This document shows positions 28,257 to 39,780 of a stretch of 64,000 nt of DNA, in pieces. The notes beneath the pieces are model-generated. The model worked only from the letters and a program-made list of their open reading frames with translations. It did not search any database and was not told where the DNA came from. Numbering within the stretch: the first letter of the stretch is position 1; each line of letters begins with the position of its first letter. The stretch is from Aeromonas simiae (GTDB lineage Bacteria > Pseudomonadota > Gammaproteobacteria > Enterobacterales > Aeromonadaceae), in assembly GCF_000820125.1 (NCBI RefSeq), contig NZ_CDBY01000057.1:86729-150728 (forward strand). The letters run 5' to 3'. The position numbers and the translations under genes were made by a program.

Positions 28257-28616
28257 TTGAGACCCTATTCCGCCCTGTTACTCTTGCTGGCAACCACTGC
28301 CGTTCAAGCTACTCAGGATTGCACTGCGCCGGTAACACAAACCGACATGAACACCTGCGCATTTCAGGATTACCAGCGGGCCGATGCAAGGCTCAATGCC
28401 GCCTACAAAAAGCGGGGTGTCGTCTTGGACAAGGCACAACTGGAGAGGCTGAGAACTGCGCAGCGAGCCTGGATCACTTTTCGCGATGCCCAGTGCCGTT
28501 ACGAGGCCGGCGTCTATGAAGGGGGATCGATGGCCCCCCTGGTACACAGCAGTTGCCTCACCCAGTTGACCGAGGAGCGTACCAAGGTACTGGTCGAGCA
28601 ATCCGAAACGCCATAA
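28257..28616 (+). CDS. LprI-like / DUF1311 exported protein
   Basis: 119 residues from a TTG with AAAGGA eight bases before it; no ATG fits. A signal peptide (LRPYSALLLLLATTAVQA) precedes the DUF1311 domain: DCTAPVTQTDMNTCAFQDY, ADARLNAAYKK, LRTAQRAWITFRDAQCRYEA and a C-terminal SSCLTQLTEERT. Four cysteines are spaced as in the family. Some members inhibit lysozyme in the periplasm. The upstream open extension is non-coding leader. Confidence 0.82.
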   Translation: MRPYSALLLLLATTAVQATQDCTAPVTQTDMNTCAFQDYQRADARLNAAYKKRGVVLDKAQLERLRTAQRAWITFRDAQCRYEAGVYEGGSMAPLVHSSCLTQLTEERTKVLVEQSETP

Positions 28617-28693
28617 CCGGAGCTAATGCCTCGGGGTTCACATTGCAATCTGGCAACCGCGCCCTTGCAGAGACGCCATCGCGCGTTGATATG

Positions 28694-28722
28694 AGCCCCC
28701 TCCCGCAAGGAGAGAGGGGATC
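28694..28722. repeat. REP-like intergenic palindrome, right copy
   Basis: GCCCCCTCCC followed by GGAGAGAGGGG forms an imperfect inverted repeat related to that at 22130-22160. Confidence 0.4.
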
Positions 28723-28771
28723 AGAGCGCAGGCCACCGAGGCTTAAGAGGTGTCGAGGGAAAAGATGCAAA

Positions 28772-28805
28772 CAAAAACCGCAGCCCTCGGGCTGCGGTTT
28801 TTTTA
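28772..28805. terminator. Bidirectional terminator between the LprI-like gene and cysS
   Basis: AAAAACCGCAGCCC/GGGCTGCGGTTTTTTT with loop TC; A-run on the left, T-run on the right. Confidence 0.88.
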
Positions 28806-28842
28806 TTGGCTCAACCGGTTGGCGCGAGCAGGGCCACCGGCC

Positions 28843-30219
28843 TTAGGCGCGGCGCCAGGTGGTCTGGCCGGCGCTGTCTTCCAGCACGATCCCCATTTCG
28901 GTCAGGCGGTTGCGCGCCGCATCGGCGGCGGCCCAGTTCTTGTCGGCACGAGCCTGGTTGCGCTCACTGATCAGGCGCTCAATCTCGGCAACCTCGTCGT
29001 CGCTCTCGCTCCCCTTGAGGAAGGCGTCGGCGTCTTGCTGCAAGATGCCGAGCACGCCGCCGAGCTCACGCAGGCGGGCGGCCAGACCCGCCGCCGCGAC
29101 GTCATCCTGCCCCTTGAGGCGGTTGATGTCGCGCACCAGATCAAACAGCACCGAGTAGGCTTCCGGGGTGTTGAAGTCATCGTCCATGGCGGCTTTAAAG
29201 CGGGCCACGGCCTCTTCACCACCGGCCGGGGCCACCGCCGGCAGGCCGCGCAGGGCGGTGTAGATACGCTCGAGCGCCGCACGCGATTGCTTGAGGTTCT
29301 CTTCCGAGTAGTTGAGCTGGCTGCGATAGTGGCCCGACATCAGGAAGTAGCGCACCGTCTCGGCATCGTAGTGAGCCAGCACGTCGCGAATGGTGAAGAA
29401 GTTGCCGAGGGACTTGGACATCTTCTCTTTATCCACCATCACCATGCCGCTGTGCATCCAGGTGTTGACGTATTCGCCGTCGTGGGCGCAGCAAGACTGG
29501 GCAATCTCGTTCTCGTGGTGCGGGAATTGCAGATCCGAGCCGCCGCCGTGGATGTCGAAGTGATGACCCAAGTGCTTGGAGTTCATGGCCGAGCACTCGA
29601 TGTGCCAGCCGGGGCGGCCCGGCCCCCAGGGGCTCTCCCAGGTCGGCTCACCGGGCTTGGACATCTTCCACAGCACGAAATCGAGCGGGTTGCGCTTGGC
29701 ATCGACCACATCGACCCGGGCACCGGCCTGCAACTGCTCGAGATCCTGGCCCGAGAGGCGGCCATATGCCGGGAAGGAGTCGACGATGAACATCACGTCG
29801 CCGTTGTCGGCCACGTAGGCATGACCGCGATCGAGCAGCAGCTGCACCATGGCGATGATCTCGCCGATGTGGGCGGTGGCGCGCGGCTCGATGTCGGGGC
29901 GCTGCATGGCCAGCGCATCGAAGTCGGCGTGCATGTCGCCGATCAGGCGCTCGGTCAGGTCATCGCAGCTGACGCAGGTCTCGGCGGCGCGCTTGATGAT
30001 CTTGTCATCGACGTCGGTGATGTTGCGCGCATAGGTGAGGTCATAGCCGAGATAGCGCAGGTAACGGGCCACCACGTCGAAGGCGACGAAGGTGCGGCCG
30101 TGGCCAATGTGACAGTGATCGTAGATGGTGACGCCACACACATACATGCCCACCTTTCCCGGGTGGATGGGTTTGAATTCTTCTTTTTGACGAGTGAGTG
30201 TGTTGTAAATCTTCAGCAT
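28843..30219 (-). CDS. cysS: Cysteinyl-tRNA synthetase
   Basis: 458 residues, near the E. coli length. Class I signatures HIGH (in [15 protein letters not shown]) and KMSKS ([13 protein letters not shown]) are present, with zinc ligands Cys in YVCGVTIYD, Cys in WHIECSAM and His in HHENEIAQS. It charges tRNA-Cys. The start [11 protein letters not shown] matches the family; the frame is open 30 codons further upstream into the cysS-ppiB divergent promoter region. Confidence 0.97.
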   Translation of the reverse strand: MLKIYNTLTRQKEEFKPIHPGKVGMYVCGVTIYDHCHIGHGRTFVAFDVVARYLRYLGYDLTYARNITDVDDKIIKRAAETCVSCDDLTERLIGDMHADFDALAMQRPDIEPRATAHIGEIIAMVQLLLDRGHAYVADNGDVMFIVDSFPAYGRLSGQDLEQLQAGARVDVVDAKRNPLDFVLWKMSKPGEPTWESPWGPGRPGWHIECSAMNSKHLGHHFDIHGGGSDLQFPHHENEIAQSCCAHDGEYVNTWMHSGMVMVDKEKMSKSLGNFFTIRDVLAHYDAETVRYFLMSGHYRSQLNYSEENLKQSRAALERIYTALRGLPAVAPAGGEEAVARFKAAMDDDFNTPEAYSVLFDLVRDINRLKGQDDVAAAGLAARLRELGGVLGILQQDADAFLKGSESDDEVAEIERLISERNQARADKNWAAADAARNRLTEMGIVLEDSAGQTTWRRA

Positions 30220-30417
30220 CGCGATCGCTGTCCTTCCAGTGAAATGGGCTGCCATTCTAACCCCATCGGGGGGATAAAACGAGCCGTGTCGCCGCCCCTT
30301 TCGCCGCACAAAGCCTGTCCGCTCGCGCCTTTGCCCCCTGCCCTACGCTTTGCCGACAGCCCGCCTTGGGCTAGAATTGCCCGCACTTGCACACCCACCC
30401 ACTAAAAGGACGCCGTA

Positions 30418-30912
30418 ATGGTCACTTTGCACACCAATTTCGGGGACATCACCCTGACCCTGTTCGCCGACAAGGCCCCGGAGACCGTCGCCAACTTCCT
30501 GCAATACTGCCGTGACGGCCACTACGATGGCACCGTGTTCCACCGCGTCATCGACGGCTTCATGATCCAAGGCGGCGGCTATGCGCCCGGCTTTGAAGAG
30601 AAAGAGACCCGCGATCCGGTACAAAACGAAGCCGGCAACGGGCTTTCCAACAAGATCGGCACCGTCGCCATGGCCCGCACCATGGATCCGCACTCGGCTA
30701 CCGCCCAGTTCTTCATCAACGTTAACCACAACGATTTCCTCGACTTCAAGTCGGCCACCACCCAAGGCTATGGCTACTGCGTGTTTGGCGAAGTGAGCGA
30801 AGGGATGGACGTGGTCAACAAGATCAAGGGCGTCAAGACCGGCAACTACGGCCGCATCCACCAGGACGTGCCGCTCGAAGATGTGATCATCACCAAGGTC
30901 ACCGTCGCCTGA
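30418..30912 (+). CDS. ppiB: Cyclophilin-type peptidyl-prolyl isomerase B, cytoplasmic
   Basis: 164 residues without a signal peptide. Cyclophilin motifs: [19 protein letters not shown], with active-site Arg in FHRV, and [17 protein letters not shown], then [12 protein letters not shown]. It speeds proline isomerisation in the cytosol. It is divergent from cysS and upstream of lpxH, the order also seen in E. coli. Confidence 0.96.
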   Translation: MVTLHTNFGDITLTLFADKAPETVANFLQYCRDGHYDGTVFHRVIDGFMIQGGGYAPGFEEKETRDPVQNEAGNGLSNKIGTVAMARTMDPHSATAQFFINVNHNDFLDFKSATTQGYGYCVFGEVSEGMDVVNKIKGVKTGNYGRIHQDVPLEDVIITKVTVA

Positions 30913-30931
30913 GCCCGGTGAACGACCTTGC

Positions 30932-30960
30932 CACCGCGGCCCCGGCCGCGGTGTTTCCCT
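30932..30960 (+). terminator. Hairpin after ppiB
   Basis: Perfect CACCGCGGC/GCCGCGGTG stem, followed by TTTCCCTTT; termination may be partial and lpxH could be read through. Confidence 0.55.
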
Positions 30961-31054
30961 TTGATGCCCACGGGCGTTGCATCGATTCCCTCGCCGCCTT
31001 TGATGCCCGCCGGCCTCTTTATCACCTCCTGAGCCACGGCGGCCTGTGGACCCC

Positions 31055-31786
31055 ATGACGACCCTCTTTATCAGCGATCTGCACCTTTCTCTGGAGCGGC
31101 CCGACATGACGGCGGCCCTGCTCAGCTTCCTGCAAGGTGAGGCGCGCCGCGCCGACGCCCTCTATGTGCTCGGCGATCTGTTCGAGTTCTGGATTGGCGA
31201 TGACGACCCCAACCCGCTGCACGACCAGGTGGCCGACGCCTTCGCCGCCTTGGCCAGCGCCGGCGTGCCGCTCTATTTCGTGCACGGCAACCGCGACTTT
31301 TTGCTGGGGCCGGCGTTTGCCCGCCGCGCCGGCATGACCCTGCTCGGCGATCCCAGCGTGATCGAGCTCTACGGCCAGCGCACCTTGCTGATGCACGGGG
31401 ATCTGCTCTGCACCCTGGACGTGGACTATCAGCGCTTTCGCCGCGTCACCGGCTGGCGCTGGCTGCGCTGGCTGTTTTTGCACCTGCCGCTGGCGCGCCG
31501 TCAGCGCATTGCCCGGCAGCTGCGTGGCAACAGCCAAAAAGAGAACGCCGGCAAGGCGCAATCGATCATGGACGTGACCGAGGCGGCGGTGCACCAGGCC
31601 ATGCGCCAGCACCACTGCACTTTGCTCATTCACGGCCACACCCACAGGCCCGCCATCCACGATTTTTCCCTCGACGGTCAGCCGGCCCGCCGCATCGTGC
31701 TGGGCGACTGGTTTGAGCAGGGCTCGGTGCTGGCGTGCCGCCCCGCTGAGCAGACGCTGGAGCAGCGCCCCCTGCCGCCGCGCTGA
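31055..31786 (+). CDS. lpxH: UDP-2,3-diacylglucosamine diphosphatase
   Basis: 243 residues. Calcineurin-like metallophosphatase motifs in order: FISDLHLS (D-x-H), YVLGDLFEFWIGDDD (GD), HGNRDF (GNHD-type), and HGHTHRP near the end. It hydrolyses UDP-2,3-diacylglucosamine to lipid X in lipid A synthesis. The start MTTLFISDLH fits the family; a GTG three codons upstream is possible. The ribosome site is poor. Confidence 0.95.
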   Translation: MTTLFISDLHLSLERPDMTAALLSFLQGEARRADALYVLGDLFEFWIGDDDPNPLHDQVADAFAALASAGVPLYFVHGNRDFLLGPAFARRAGMTLLGDPSVIELYGQRTLLMHGDLLCTLDVDYQRFRRVTGWRWLRWLFLHLPLARRQRIARQLRGNSQKENAGKAQSIMDVTEAAVHQAMRQHHCTLLIHGHTHRPAIHDFSLDGQPARRIVLGDWFEQGSVLACRPAEQTLEQRPLPPR

Positions 31787-31812
31787 TGAGCAGGCTCGCT
31801 TGAGGCGAAACT

Positions 31813-31857
31813 AGCATATGACACGATTATCCCTGCCAAAATGGGGGATAATATGCT
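31813..31857 (+). promoter_or_regulatory. Imperfect palindrome upstream of phnA
   Basis: AGCATAT and ATTATCCC are mirrored by GGGATAATATGCT, forming a two-part inverted repeat. A TATAGT just to its right (31858-31863) could be the -10 of the phnA promoter. It might be an operator or a leader hairpin; nothing decides. Confidence 0.35.
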
Positions 31858-31930
31858 ATAGTCCGCCCCCTCTCGTTATAACTGAAACATGGCCTACCAG
31901 TGGTGGGCCCGAACCTTGGGGAATATCACC

Positions 31931-32509
31931 ATGTCGATCGATCAATCTCTGCTGGCCCGGGCCGGTGGCAAATGCGAACTGTGCGGTGCCGAGCAGGAGC
32001 TGAGCCAGTACGCCATCCCCCACTCCCCGGCCGCTGACGCCGACCACAGCGTCGCCCTGTGTGCCACCTGCCACGGCCAGATCAGCGCCCCCGAGACCCT
32101 CGAGGTCAACCACTGGCGCTGCCTCGGCGACACCATGTGGAGCCAGGTGCCGGCCGTACAGGTCATGGCGTGGCGTCAGCTCAAGACCCTGGCCGATCAG
32201 GGTGAAGTGTGGGCCCGTGACAACCTCGACATGCTCTACCTCGAAGACGACACCCGCGCCTGGGCCGAAGCCGGCCAGCAGCAGGCCGATGACGATCACA
32301 CCCCGACCCTCGACTCTAACGGCGCCGTGCTGCAAGAGGGTGACTCGGTGACCCTGATCAAGGATCTCGACGTCAAGGGCGCCGGCTTCACCGCCAAGCG
32401 TGGCACCCTGGTCAAGAACATCCGCCTGACCAACAACCCGCTGCACATCGAAGGCAAGGTCAACGGCGTGCAACTGGTACTGGTCGCCGCCTACATGAAG
32501 AAGGCATAA
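31931..32509 (+). CDS. PhnA/YjdM family zinc-ribbon protein
   Basis: 192 residues from an ATG with GGGGAA upstream. An N-terminal zinc ribbon has CELCGAE and CATCHGQ pairs. The C-terminal domain (GAVLQEGDSVTLIKDLDVKG, GTLVKNIRLTNNPLHIEGK, LVLVAAYMKK) is the PhnA SH3-like domain. Once linked to phosphonate use, its actual function is unknown. It stands alone here, with a terminator after it. Confidence 0.88.
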   Translation: MSIDQSLLARAGGKCELCGAEQELSQYAIPHSPAADADHSVALCATCHGQISAPETLEVNHWRCLGDTMWSQVPAVQVMAWRQLKTLADQGEVWARDNLDMLYLEDDTRAWAEAGQQQADDDHTPTLDSNGAVLQEGDSVTLIKDLDVKGAGFTAKRGTLVKNIRLTNNPLHIEGKVNGVQLVLVAAYMKKA

Positions 32510-32533
32510 CGCCGCGCGCGATAACGCGGTAAA

Positions 32534-32560
32534 AAGGCGGCCCGAGGGCCGCCTTGTTCG
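32534..32560 (+). terminator. Terminator after the PhnA-family gene
   Basis: AAGGCGGCCC/GGGCCGCCTT stem with short GTTCGTTCTT tail. Confidence 0.75.
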
Positions 32561-32671
32561 TTCTTGCTCCAATCTAGGCGATCAAGAGGCGTTGCCTCAC
32601 TCTTTGCGGGGTTCATATTGCCGGTCAAATGAGATAAGTTCCCATTATCATTTGCCTGACAGGAGAGCCCT

Positions 32672-33094
32672 ATGTCGACCCGTTTCTGGAAACACCAGAC
32701 CCGGCTTGGCAACCGCCGTTTCGCCCTCGGTAACCACGCCGGCGCACTGGCGTGCTACCAGCAAGCCCTGTGGAGCGCCCGCCAGCACCTGCCCCTGTGG
32801 CGCGAGCCCGAGGAAGCCGTCGCCGCCCTGGTGGTCTCTTACCACAACCTGGCCGATCTGCTGCTGGCCATGGCGCTGCCCGAGCGCGCGGCTTACTACC
32901 TGTGCGAGGCGCAGCAAAGCCTGCTCAATCTGCTGCAAGACGGCGCCCAGCCGTGCCGGCTGCGCGAGGCGGCCCATACCCATCTCTTCTGCTGCCGCGT
33001 TGAGCTGCTGCGGTTTTTGCGCCGCAGTGGCCCCCATCCCGAGGTGGAGCAGGCGCTGCGCTGCTGTGGCTGCGCCCACCCCACCCTGCACTAG
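32672..33094 (+). CDS. DUF2753-family TPR-like protein
   Basis: 140 residues, helical. W-x-K-H near the start, GALACYQQALWSA, and VSYHNLADLLLAM followed by AAYYLCEAQ recall the DUF2753 family of Vibrio and Aeromonas, which looks like two or three tetratricopeptide repeats. The C-terminus has a cysteine cluster (CCGCAH). AGGAG precedes the ATG. Role unknown; no operon partner. Confidence 0.7.
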   Translation: MSTRFWKHQTRLGNRRFALGNHAGALACYQQALWSARQHLPLWREPEEAVAALVVSYHNLADLLLAMALPERAAYYLCEAQQSLLNLLQDGAQPCRLREAAHTHLFCCRVELLRFLRRSGPHPEVEQALRCCGCAHPTLH

Positions 33095-33334
33095 TCCAAC
33101 ATGCCCATCGGGTGCTAACGCCCCCCAGCGACGGCCGAACCTCGATGGCCATGGAGGCTACCCCCTTAGCGGCGCAGGCGCGATGAAGGGGCCACGCGAT
33201 GTGCACCGCTCACTCCGCCACGTCCGGCGCGCAGCTCACGGCCGCGCTCCCGCTTCATGTTGGATCAGTGAGGAGCCGGGCAATTTCCCCCCGTTTGGAT
33301 ACCCTCAAAGGGAACCACCATCAGGGAGAGAGCC

Positions 33335-33463
33335 ATGATCCGAATTGTTGTGTCCCTTCTGCTGGTTGTCGCCTGCGGCCAGCTGGTTGCCTGCAACACG
33401 GTGCGCGGTGTCGGCCAGGATATCGAAAGCGCGGGTGATGCCATCCAGCGCTCCACCCACTAA
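33335..33463 (+). CDS. Entericidin-like small lipoprotein
   Basis: A 42-residue product with a lipoprotein signal ending in the lipobox LVAC (Cys20), then NTVRGVGQDIESAGDAIQRS, the entericidin A/B pattern. Such lipoproteins insert in the outer membrane and are stress- or stationary-phase-linked; EcnB is bacteriolytic, EcnA its antidote. Only one copy is present. GGGAGAG precedes the ATG. A bidirectional terminator follows. Confidence 0.88.
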   Translation: MIRIVVSLLLVVACGQLVACNTVRGVGQDIESAGDAIQRSTH

Positions 33464-33478
33464 CCCTCGACCATGAAA

Positions 33479-33502
33479 AAGGGGCCCTCAGGCCCCTTCT
33501 GT
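33479..33502. terminator. Terminator between the entericidin-like gene and ppsA
   Basis: AAGGGGCC/GGCCCCTT stem between A- and T-rich arms; placed between two converging genes. Confidence 0.8.
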
Positions 33503-33516
33503 TATGGGTGGTCGGC

Positions 33517-35895
<2,379 letters not shown>

Positions 35896-35956
35896 GTCTC
35901 CAGGTTGGTGAACACGGGATCGAGCCCGTGTTTCTGTTATGGTGTAGGGCACCGCA

Positions 35957-35972
35957 AAGAAAACGTTTTCTT
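35957..35972. promoter_or_regulatory. Perfect 16-base palindrome in the ppsA/ppsR promoter region
   Basis: AAGAAAACGTTTTCTT is perfectly symmetrical with the CG centre typical of LacI-family operators. Cra (FruR) controls ppsA in E. coli, but the half-sites do not match its consensus well. A second hairpin ATCCCC/GGGGAT (35988-36007) and the inverted repeat CAGGTT-TGC-AACCTG (36056-36070) are also present between the genes. Confidence 0.45.
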
Positions 35973-36160
35973 GCCAGAGCCAATAAAATCCCCTGTATAA
36001 AGGGGATGGTTCAATGGCGAGGCCATTTTACAATGAATCACAAAAAATTAACGAACCAGGTTTGCAACCTGTATCACAAGTTCACAACAGCTGGATAGTT
36101 GACATTCCGCGTTGGTATCCAGAGAAACTTTATTTGTAGAGCTGAAAAAGGAGCATTCTC

Positions 36161-36973
36161 GTGCACACCGTCTTCTACGTTTCCGATGGCACCGCCATCA
36201 CGGCCGAAGTGTTTGGCCACGCCGTGTTGAGTCAGTTTCCCCTCGCCTTCGAACAGGTGACCATCCCCTTCGTCGAAACCCTGGAGAAGGCGCGCCTGGT
36301 GCGCCAGCGCATCGATGAGTGCTTCGCCCAGACTGGCATCAAGCCCCTGCTGTTTCACACCATCGTCGACCCCGTGCTGCGCGAGGAAGTGCTGCGCGCC
36401 CAGGTCAATGCCCACGATTTTCTCAACACCTTCGTCACCCCGCTCGAGCAGGAGCTGGGCGTAAAGGCCACGCCACGCCTGCACCGCACCCACGGCATGG
36501 AGAACCGCAAGCTCTATGACGATCGCATCGACGCGGTCAACTTCGCCCTGGCCAACGATGACGGCATCACCACCAAGGAGTATGAGGAGGCAGACATCAT
36601 CCTCATCGGGGTGTCGCGCTGCGGCAAGACCCCCACCAGCCTCTATCTCGCCCTGCAATTTGGCATTCGCGCCGCCAACTACCCCTTCATCGATCAAGAC
36701 ATGGGCGCCCTGGAGCTGCCCCCCGCCCTCAAGGCCAACCGTCACAAGCTGTTCGGCCTGACCATAGCGCCCCAGCGGCTGCACGAGATCCGTAACCAGC
36801 GCCGGGCCAATAGCCGCTACTCGTCACTGGAGCAGTGCGAGCAGGAGCTGGCTCGGGTCGAGCGGCTGTTTCGCCAGGAGGCGATCCATTTTCTCAACAC
36901 CACCTCCCACTCGGTGGAAGAGATCAGCGCCAAAATCCTGGAGACCACCGGGCTGCGCCGGCAACTCTATTGA
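36161..36973 (+). CDS. ppsR: PEP synthase regulatory protein (kinase/pyrophosphorylase)
   Basis: 270 residues, GTG start behind AAAAGGAG. The DUF299 family signature is complete: [12 protein letters not shown] at the start, [28 protein letters not shown], and the P-loop [15 protein letters not shown]. It phosphorylates PpsA with ADP and dephosphorylates it with phosphate, switching gluconeogenesis. Divergent pairing with ppsA supports the call. Confidence 0.95.
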   Translation: MHTVFYVSDGTAITAEVFGHAVLSQFPLAFEQVTIPFVETLEKARLVRQRIDECFAQTGIKPLLFHTIVDPVLREEVLRAQVNAHDFLNTFVTPLEQELGVKATPRLHRTHGMENRKLYDDRIDAVNFALANDDGITTKEYEEADIILIGVSRCGKTPTSLYLALQFGIRAANYPFIDQDMGALELPPALKANRHKLFGLTIAPQRLHEIRNQRRANSRYSSLEQCEQELARVERLFRQEAIHFLNTTSHSVEEISAKILETTGLRRQLY

Positions 36974-37204
36974 AGAGGCAACAGTAAAACGCGAAGTCAA
37001 TAGAGACCTGATAGATTGAACAAAATTCACTCTTTTCTTGGTTTTTCGCCCGTTGTCGCAGCCAGCACGTGATTAAGGCGCCATTTCCTCCGCTTTCTCG
37101 GTGAAAAAGAGGTGCAAAACCGTGCACCTAGCATTATTCTCGGCCTATTGGTAGTGACACGATATGGTTAAGCAGGCGAATTCGTAACGAAGCGCACGCA
37201 ATAT

Positions 37205-37222
37205 TGTAAACATATCGGTACG
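37205..37222 (+). promoter_or_regulatory. Weak candidate TyrR box upstream of aroP
   Basis: TGTAAA-N6-GGTACG matches the left half of the TyrR box TGTAAA-N6-TTTACA, but the right half is poor. Its place 37 bases before the aroP start codon and TyrR control of aroP in E. coli are the only support. Confidence 0.3.
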
Positions 37223-37258
37223 CAACCAAGTTAACTGACCGACACAGAGGATTGAGGA

Positions 37259-38635
37259 ATGGATCTGACACAGCAGGGAAATGAGCTCAAGCGTGGCTTG
37301 AAGAACCGCCACATCCAGCTGATCGCCCTGGGCGGTGCCATCGGTACCGGCCTGTTTCTGGGGATTGCGCAAACCATTAAGATGGCGGGCCCGGCCGTGC
37401 TGCTCGGCTACGCCATCGGCGGCTTCATCGCGTTTCTTATCATGCGCCAGCTCGGCGAGATGGTGGTCGAAGAGCCGGTAGCCGGCTCGTTCAGCCATTT
37501 TGCCTACAAGTACTGGGGCGACTTCGCCGGTTTTGCCTCCGGCTGGAACTACTGGGTGCTCTATGTGCTGGTGAGCATGGCCGAACTGACCGCGGTCGGT
37601 ATCTATGTGCAGTACTGGTGGCCCGAGATCCCGACCTGGATGTCGGCGGCCTTCTTCTTCGTGCTCATCAACGCCATCAACCTGACCAACGTCAAGGCGT
37701 TCGGCGAGATGGAGTTCTGGTTTGCCATCATCAAGGTACTGGCCATCGTCGGCATGATTGGCTTTGGCAGTTGGATGCTCTTCTCCGGCACCGGCGGCCC
37801 GGATGCCTCGGTCACCAACCTGTGGGCCCAAGGCGGCTTCTTCCCCAACGGGGTGAGCGGCCTGGTGATGGCCATGGCGGTGATCATGTTCTCCTTCGGC
37901 GGGCTTGAGCTGGTCGGCATCACCGCCGCCGAAGCCGACAACCCCGAAAAGAGCATTCCCAAGGCCACCAACCAGGTGATCTACCGCATCCTCATCTTCT
38001 ACATCGGCGCCCTGGCCGTACTGCTCTCCCTCTACCCCTGGGGCAAGGTGGTGGAAGGCGGCAGCCCGTTCGTGATGATCTTCCACGCCCTCGACAGCAA
38101 CCTGGTGGCCAACGTACTCAACATCGTGGTGCTGACCGCCGCCCTGTCGGTCTACAACAGCTGCGTCTACTGCAACAGCCGCATGCTGTTTGGTCTGGCC
38201 AAGCAGGGCAACGGCCCCAAGGCGCTGCTCAAGACCAACCAGAGCGGGGTGCCTGTGGTGGCCATCTCCATCTCAGCCGCCGCCACCTTGCTGTGCGTGC
38301 TCATCAACTACCTGATCCCGGGCAAGGCGTTCGAGCTGCTGATGGCCCTGGTGGTCTCGGCCCTGGTGATCAACTGGGCCATGATCAGCCTGGCTCACCT
38401 CAAGTTCCGCAAGGCCAAGGCCGCCGAAGGGGTCACCCCCAAGTTCAAGGCGCTGTGGAGCCCGTTTGGCAACTACCTCTGCCTCGCCTTCATGGCCGGC
38501 ATCCTGGTGATCATGTACCTGACCCCCGGCATCCAGATCTCGGTGCTGCTGATCCCGGTCTGGCTGGTCATTCTTGCCGTTGGCTACCAGTTCAAGCAGC
38601 GGCGCAGCCGCGCCAGTCTGGCCACCAACCCCTGA
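37259..38635 (+). CDS. aroP: Aromatic amino acid permease, AroP-like
   Basis: 458 residues, 12 predicted membrane helices, APC superfamily. The LKRGLKNRHIQLIALGGAIG start, IMRQLGEMVVEEPVAGSFSH, and TAALSVYNSCVYCNSRMLF are shared with E. coli AroP nearly word for word; PheP is the close alternative. It imports Phe, Tyr and Trp by proton symport. GAGG precedes the ATG. A terminator follows. Confidence 0.9.
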   Translation: MDLTQQGNELKRGLKNRHIQLIALGGAIGTGLFLGIAQTIKMAGPAVLLGYAIGGFIAFLIMRQLGEMVVEEPVAGSFSHFAYKYWGDFAGFASGWNYWVLYVLVSMAELTAVGIYVQYWWPEIPTWMSAAFFFVLINAINLTNVKAFGEMEFWFAIIKVLAIVGMIGFGSWMLFSGTGGPDASVTNLWAQGGFFPNGVSGLVMAMAVIMFSFGGLELVGITAAEADNPEKSIPKATNQVIYRILIFYIGALAVLLSLYPWGKVVEGGSPFVMIFHALDSNLVANVLNIVVLTAALSVYNSCVYCNSRMLFGLAKQGNGPKALLKTNQSGVPVVAISISAAATLLCVLINYLIPGKAFELLMALVVSALVINWAMISLAHLKFRKAKAAEGVTPKFKALWSPFGNYLCLAFMAGILVIMYLTPGIQISVLLIPVWLVILAVGYQFKQRRSRASLATNP

Positions 38636-38652
38636 TCCTCATCGCTAGCAAC

Positions 38653-38680
38653 AACCGGCCTTCGGGCCGGTTTTTTTATC
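38653..38680 (+). terminator. Terminator after aroP
   Basis: ACCGGCC-TTCG-GGCCGGT followed by seven T residues; UUCG tetraloop. Confidence 0.9.
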
Positions 38681-38792
38681 GCCATCGACCGGAGCGTTTG
38701 CCCCAATAGGTTTGGCCGCATGGACAAGCGCCGCTGCCACAGGCTCTAATACCCTGGTTTTCCTCTGCCCACTGCCTTTATCCGGAGCCGTC

Positions 38793-39728
38793 ATGACCGA
38801 TCACACCCTCTCCTCCCCGCCCCAACCCTGGCAGCAGCTGCTGCGCCTGCACATTCAGGCGCACCCCAAGGTGGCCATGGCGCTGGCCATCGCCCTCGCC
38901 GGCGTATTGCTGCTGCTGTTGCAAAGCCTGATTGCCATCGCCGCCGGCGATCTGACCCCGGGGGCCCACTACGGCATCATTGGTGGTCTGGCGGGCTTTG
39001 CCGCCACCGCCCTTGGCGCCCTGCCGGCGCTGGTGCTGCGCTCCATCCCGCAGCGGGTGGAGGACACCATGCTCGGCTTTGCCGCCGGCATGATGCTGGC
39101 GGCCAGCGCCTTCTCGCTGCTGCTGCCGGGGCTGGAGGCCGCCGAGGGGCTCACCGGCAACCCCTTCCTCGCCGCCGCCGTGGTGGTGCTTGGCATGGGG
39201 CTCGGCGTGCTGCTGATGCTGGGGCTCGATCAGTTCACCCCCCACGAGCATGACAAGAGCGGCCCCTGCGGCCCCGGCCACCAGAACTGCTCGCGGGTCT
39301 GGCTGTTTGTCTTTGCCATCGCCCTGCACAACCTGCCGGAAGGGATGGCCATCGGCGTGAGCTTCTCCCAAGGTGACATGAAGGTGGGGCTGCCGCTCAC
39401 CACCGCCATCGCGTTGCAAGACATCCCCGAGGGGCTGGCGGTGGCGCTTGCCATCATCGCCGCCGGCTACAAGCCGCTGCCGGCCGTGCTCATCGCCATC
39501 TTAAGCGGCCTGCTCGAGCCGGTTGGCGCCCTGGTCGGCATCGGCCTCTCCAGCGGCATGGCCATCGCCTACCCCATCGGTCTTGGCCTCGCGGCCGGCG
39601 CCATGCTGTTCGTGGTCTCCCACGAGGTGATCCCCGAAACCCACCGCAACGGCCATCAGACCTTCGCCACCCTGGGGCTGATGGGAGGCTTTGCCCTGAT
39701 GATGACCCTCGACACCGCGCTCGGTTAA
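38793..39728 (+). CDS. ZIP-family divalent metal transporter
   Basis: 311 residues with about eight membrane helices. ZIP motifs HNLPEGMAIGV (helix 4) and QDIPEGLAVALA (helix 5) carry the metal ligands. The layout resembles the GufA/ZupT branch; Zn or Fe import is likely but direction and metal are not shown. CGGAG precedes the chosen ATG; the frame is open 27 codons further upstream through the aroP terminator region. Confidence 0.88.
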   Translation: MTDHTLSSPPQPWQQLLRLHIQAHPKVAMALAIALAGVLLLLLQSLIAIAAGDLTPGAHYGIIGGLAGFAATALGALPALVLRSIPQRVEDTMLGFAAGMMLAASAFSLLLPGLEAAEGLTGNPFLAAAVVVLGMGLGVLLMLGLDQFTPHEHDKSGPCGPGHQNCSRVWLFVFAIALHNLPEGMAIGVSFSQGDMKVGLPLTTAIALQDIPEGLAVALAIIAAGYKPLPAVLIAILSGLLEPVGALVGIGLSSGMAIAYPIGLGLAAGAMLFVVSHEVIPETHRNGHQTFATLGLMGGFALMMTLDTALG

Positions 39729-39732
39729 ACGC

Positions 39733-39764
39733 AAAGACCCAGGCCAAGGCCTGGGTCTTTTTTT
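39733..39764. terminator. Terminator between the ZIP and TDT genes
   Basis: AAAGACCCAGGCC/GGCCTGGGTCTTT with a T-tail on the plus strand; converging genes. Confidence 0.9.
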
Positions 39765-39780
39765 AGCGGGCGCCGCCTGA

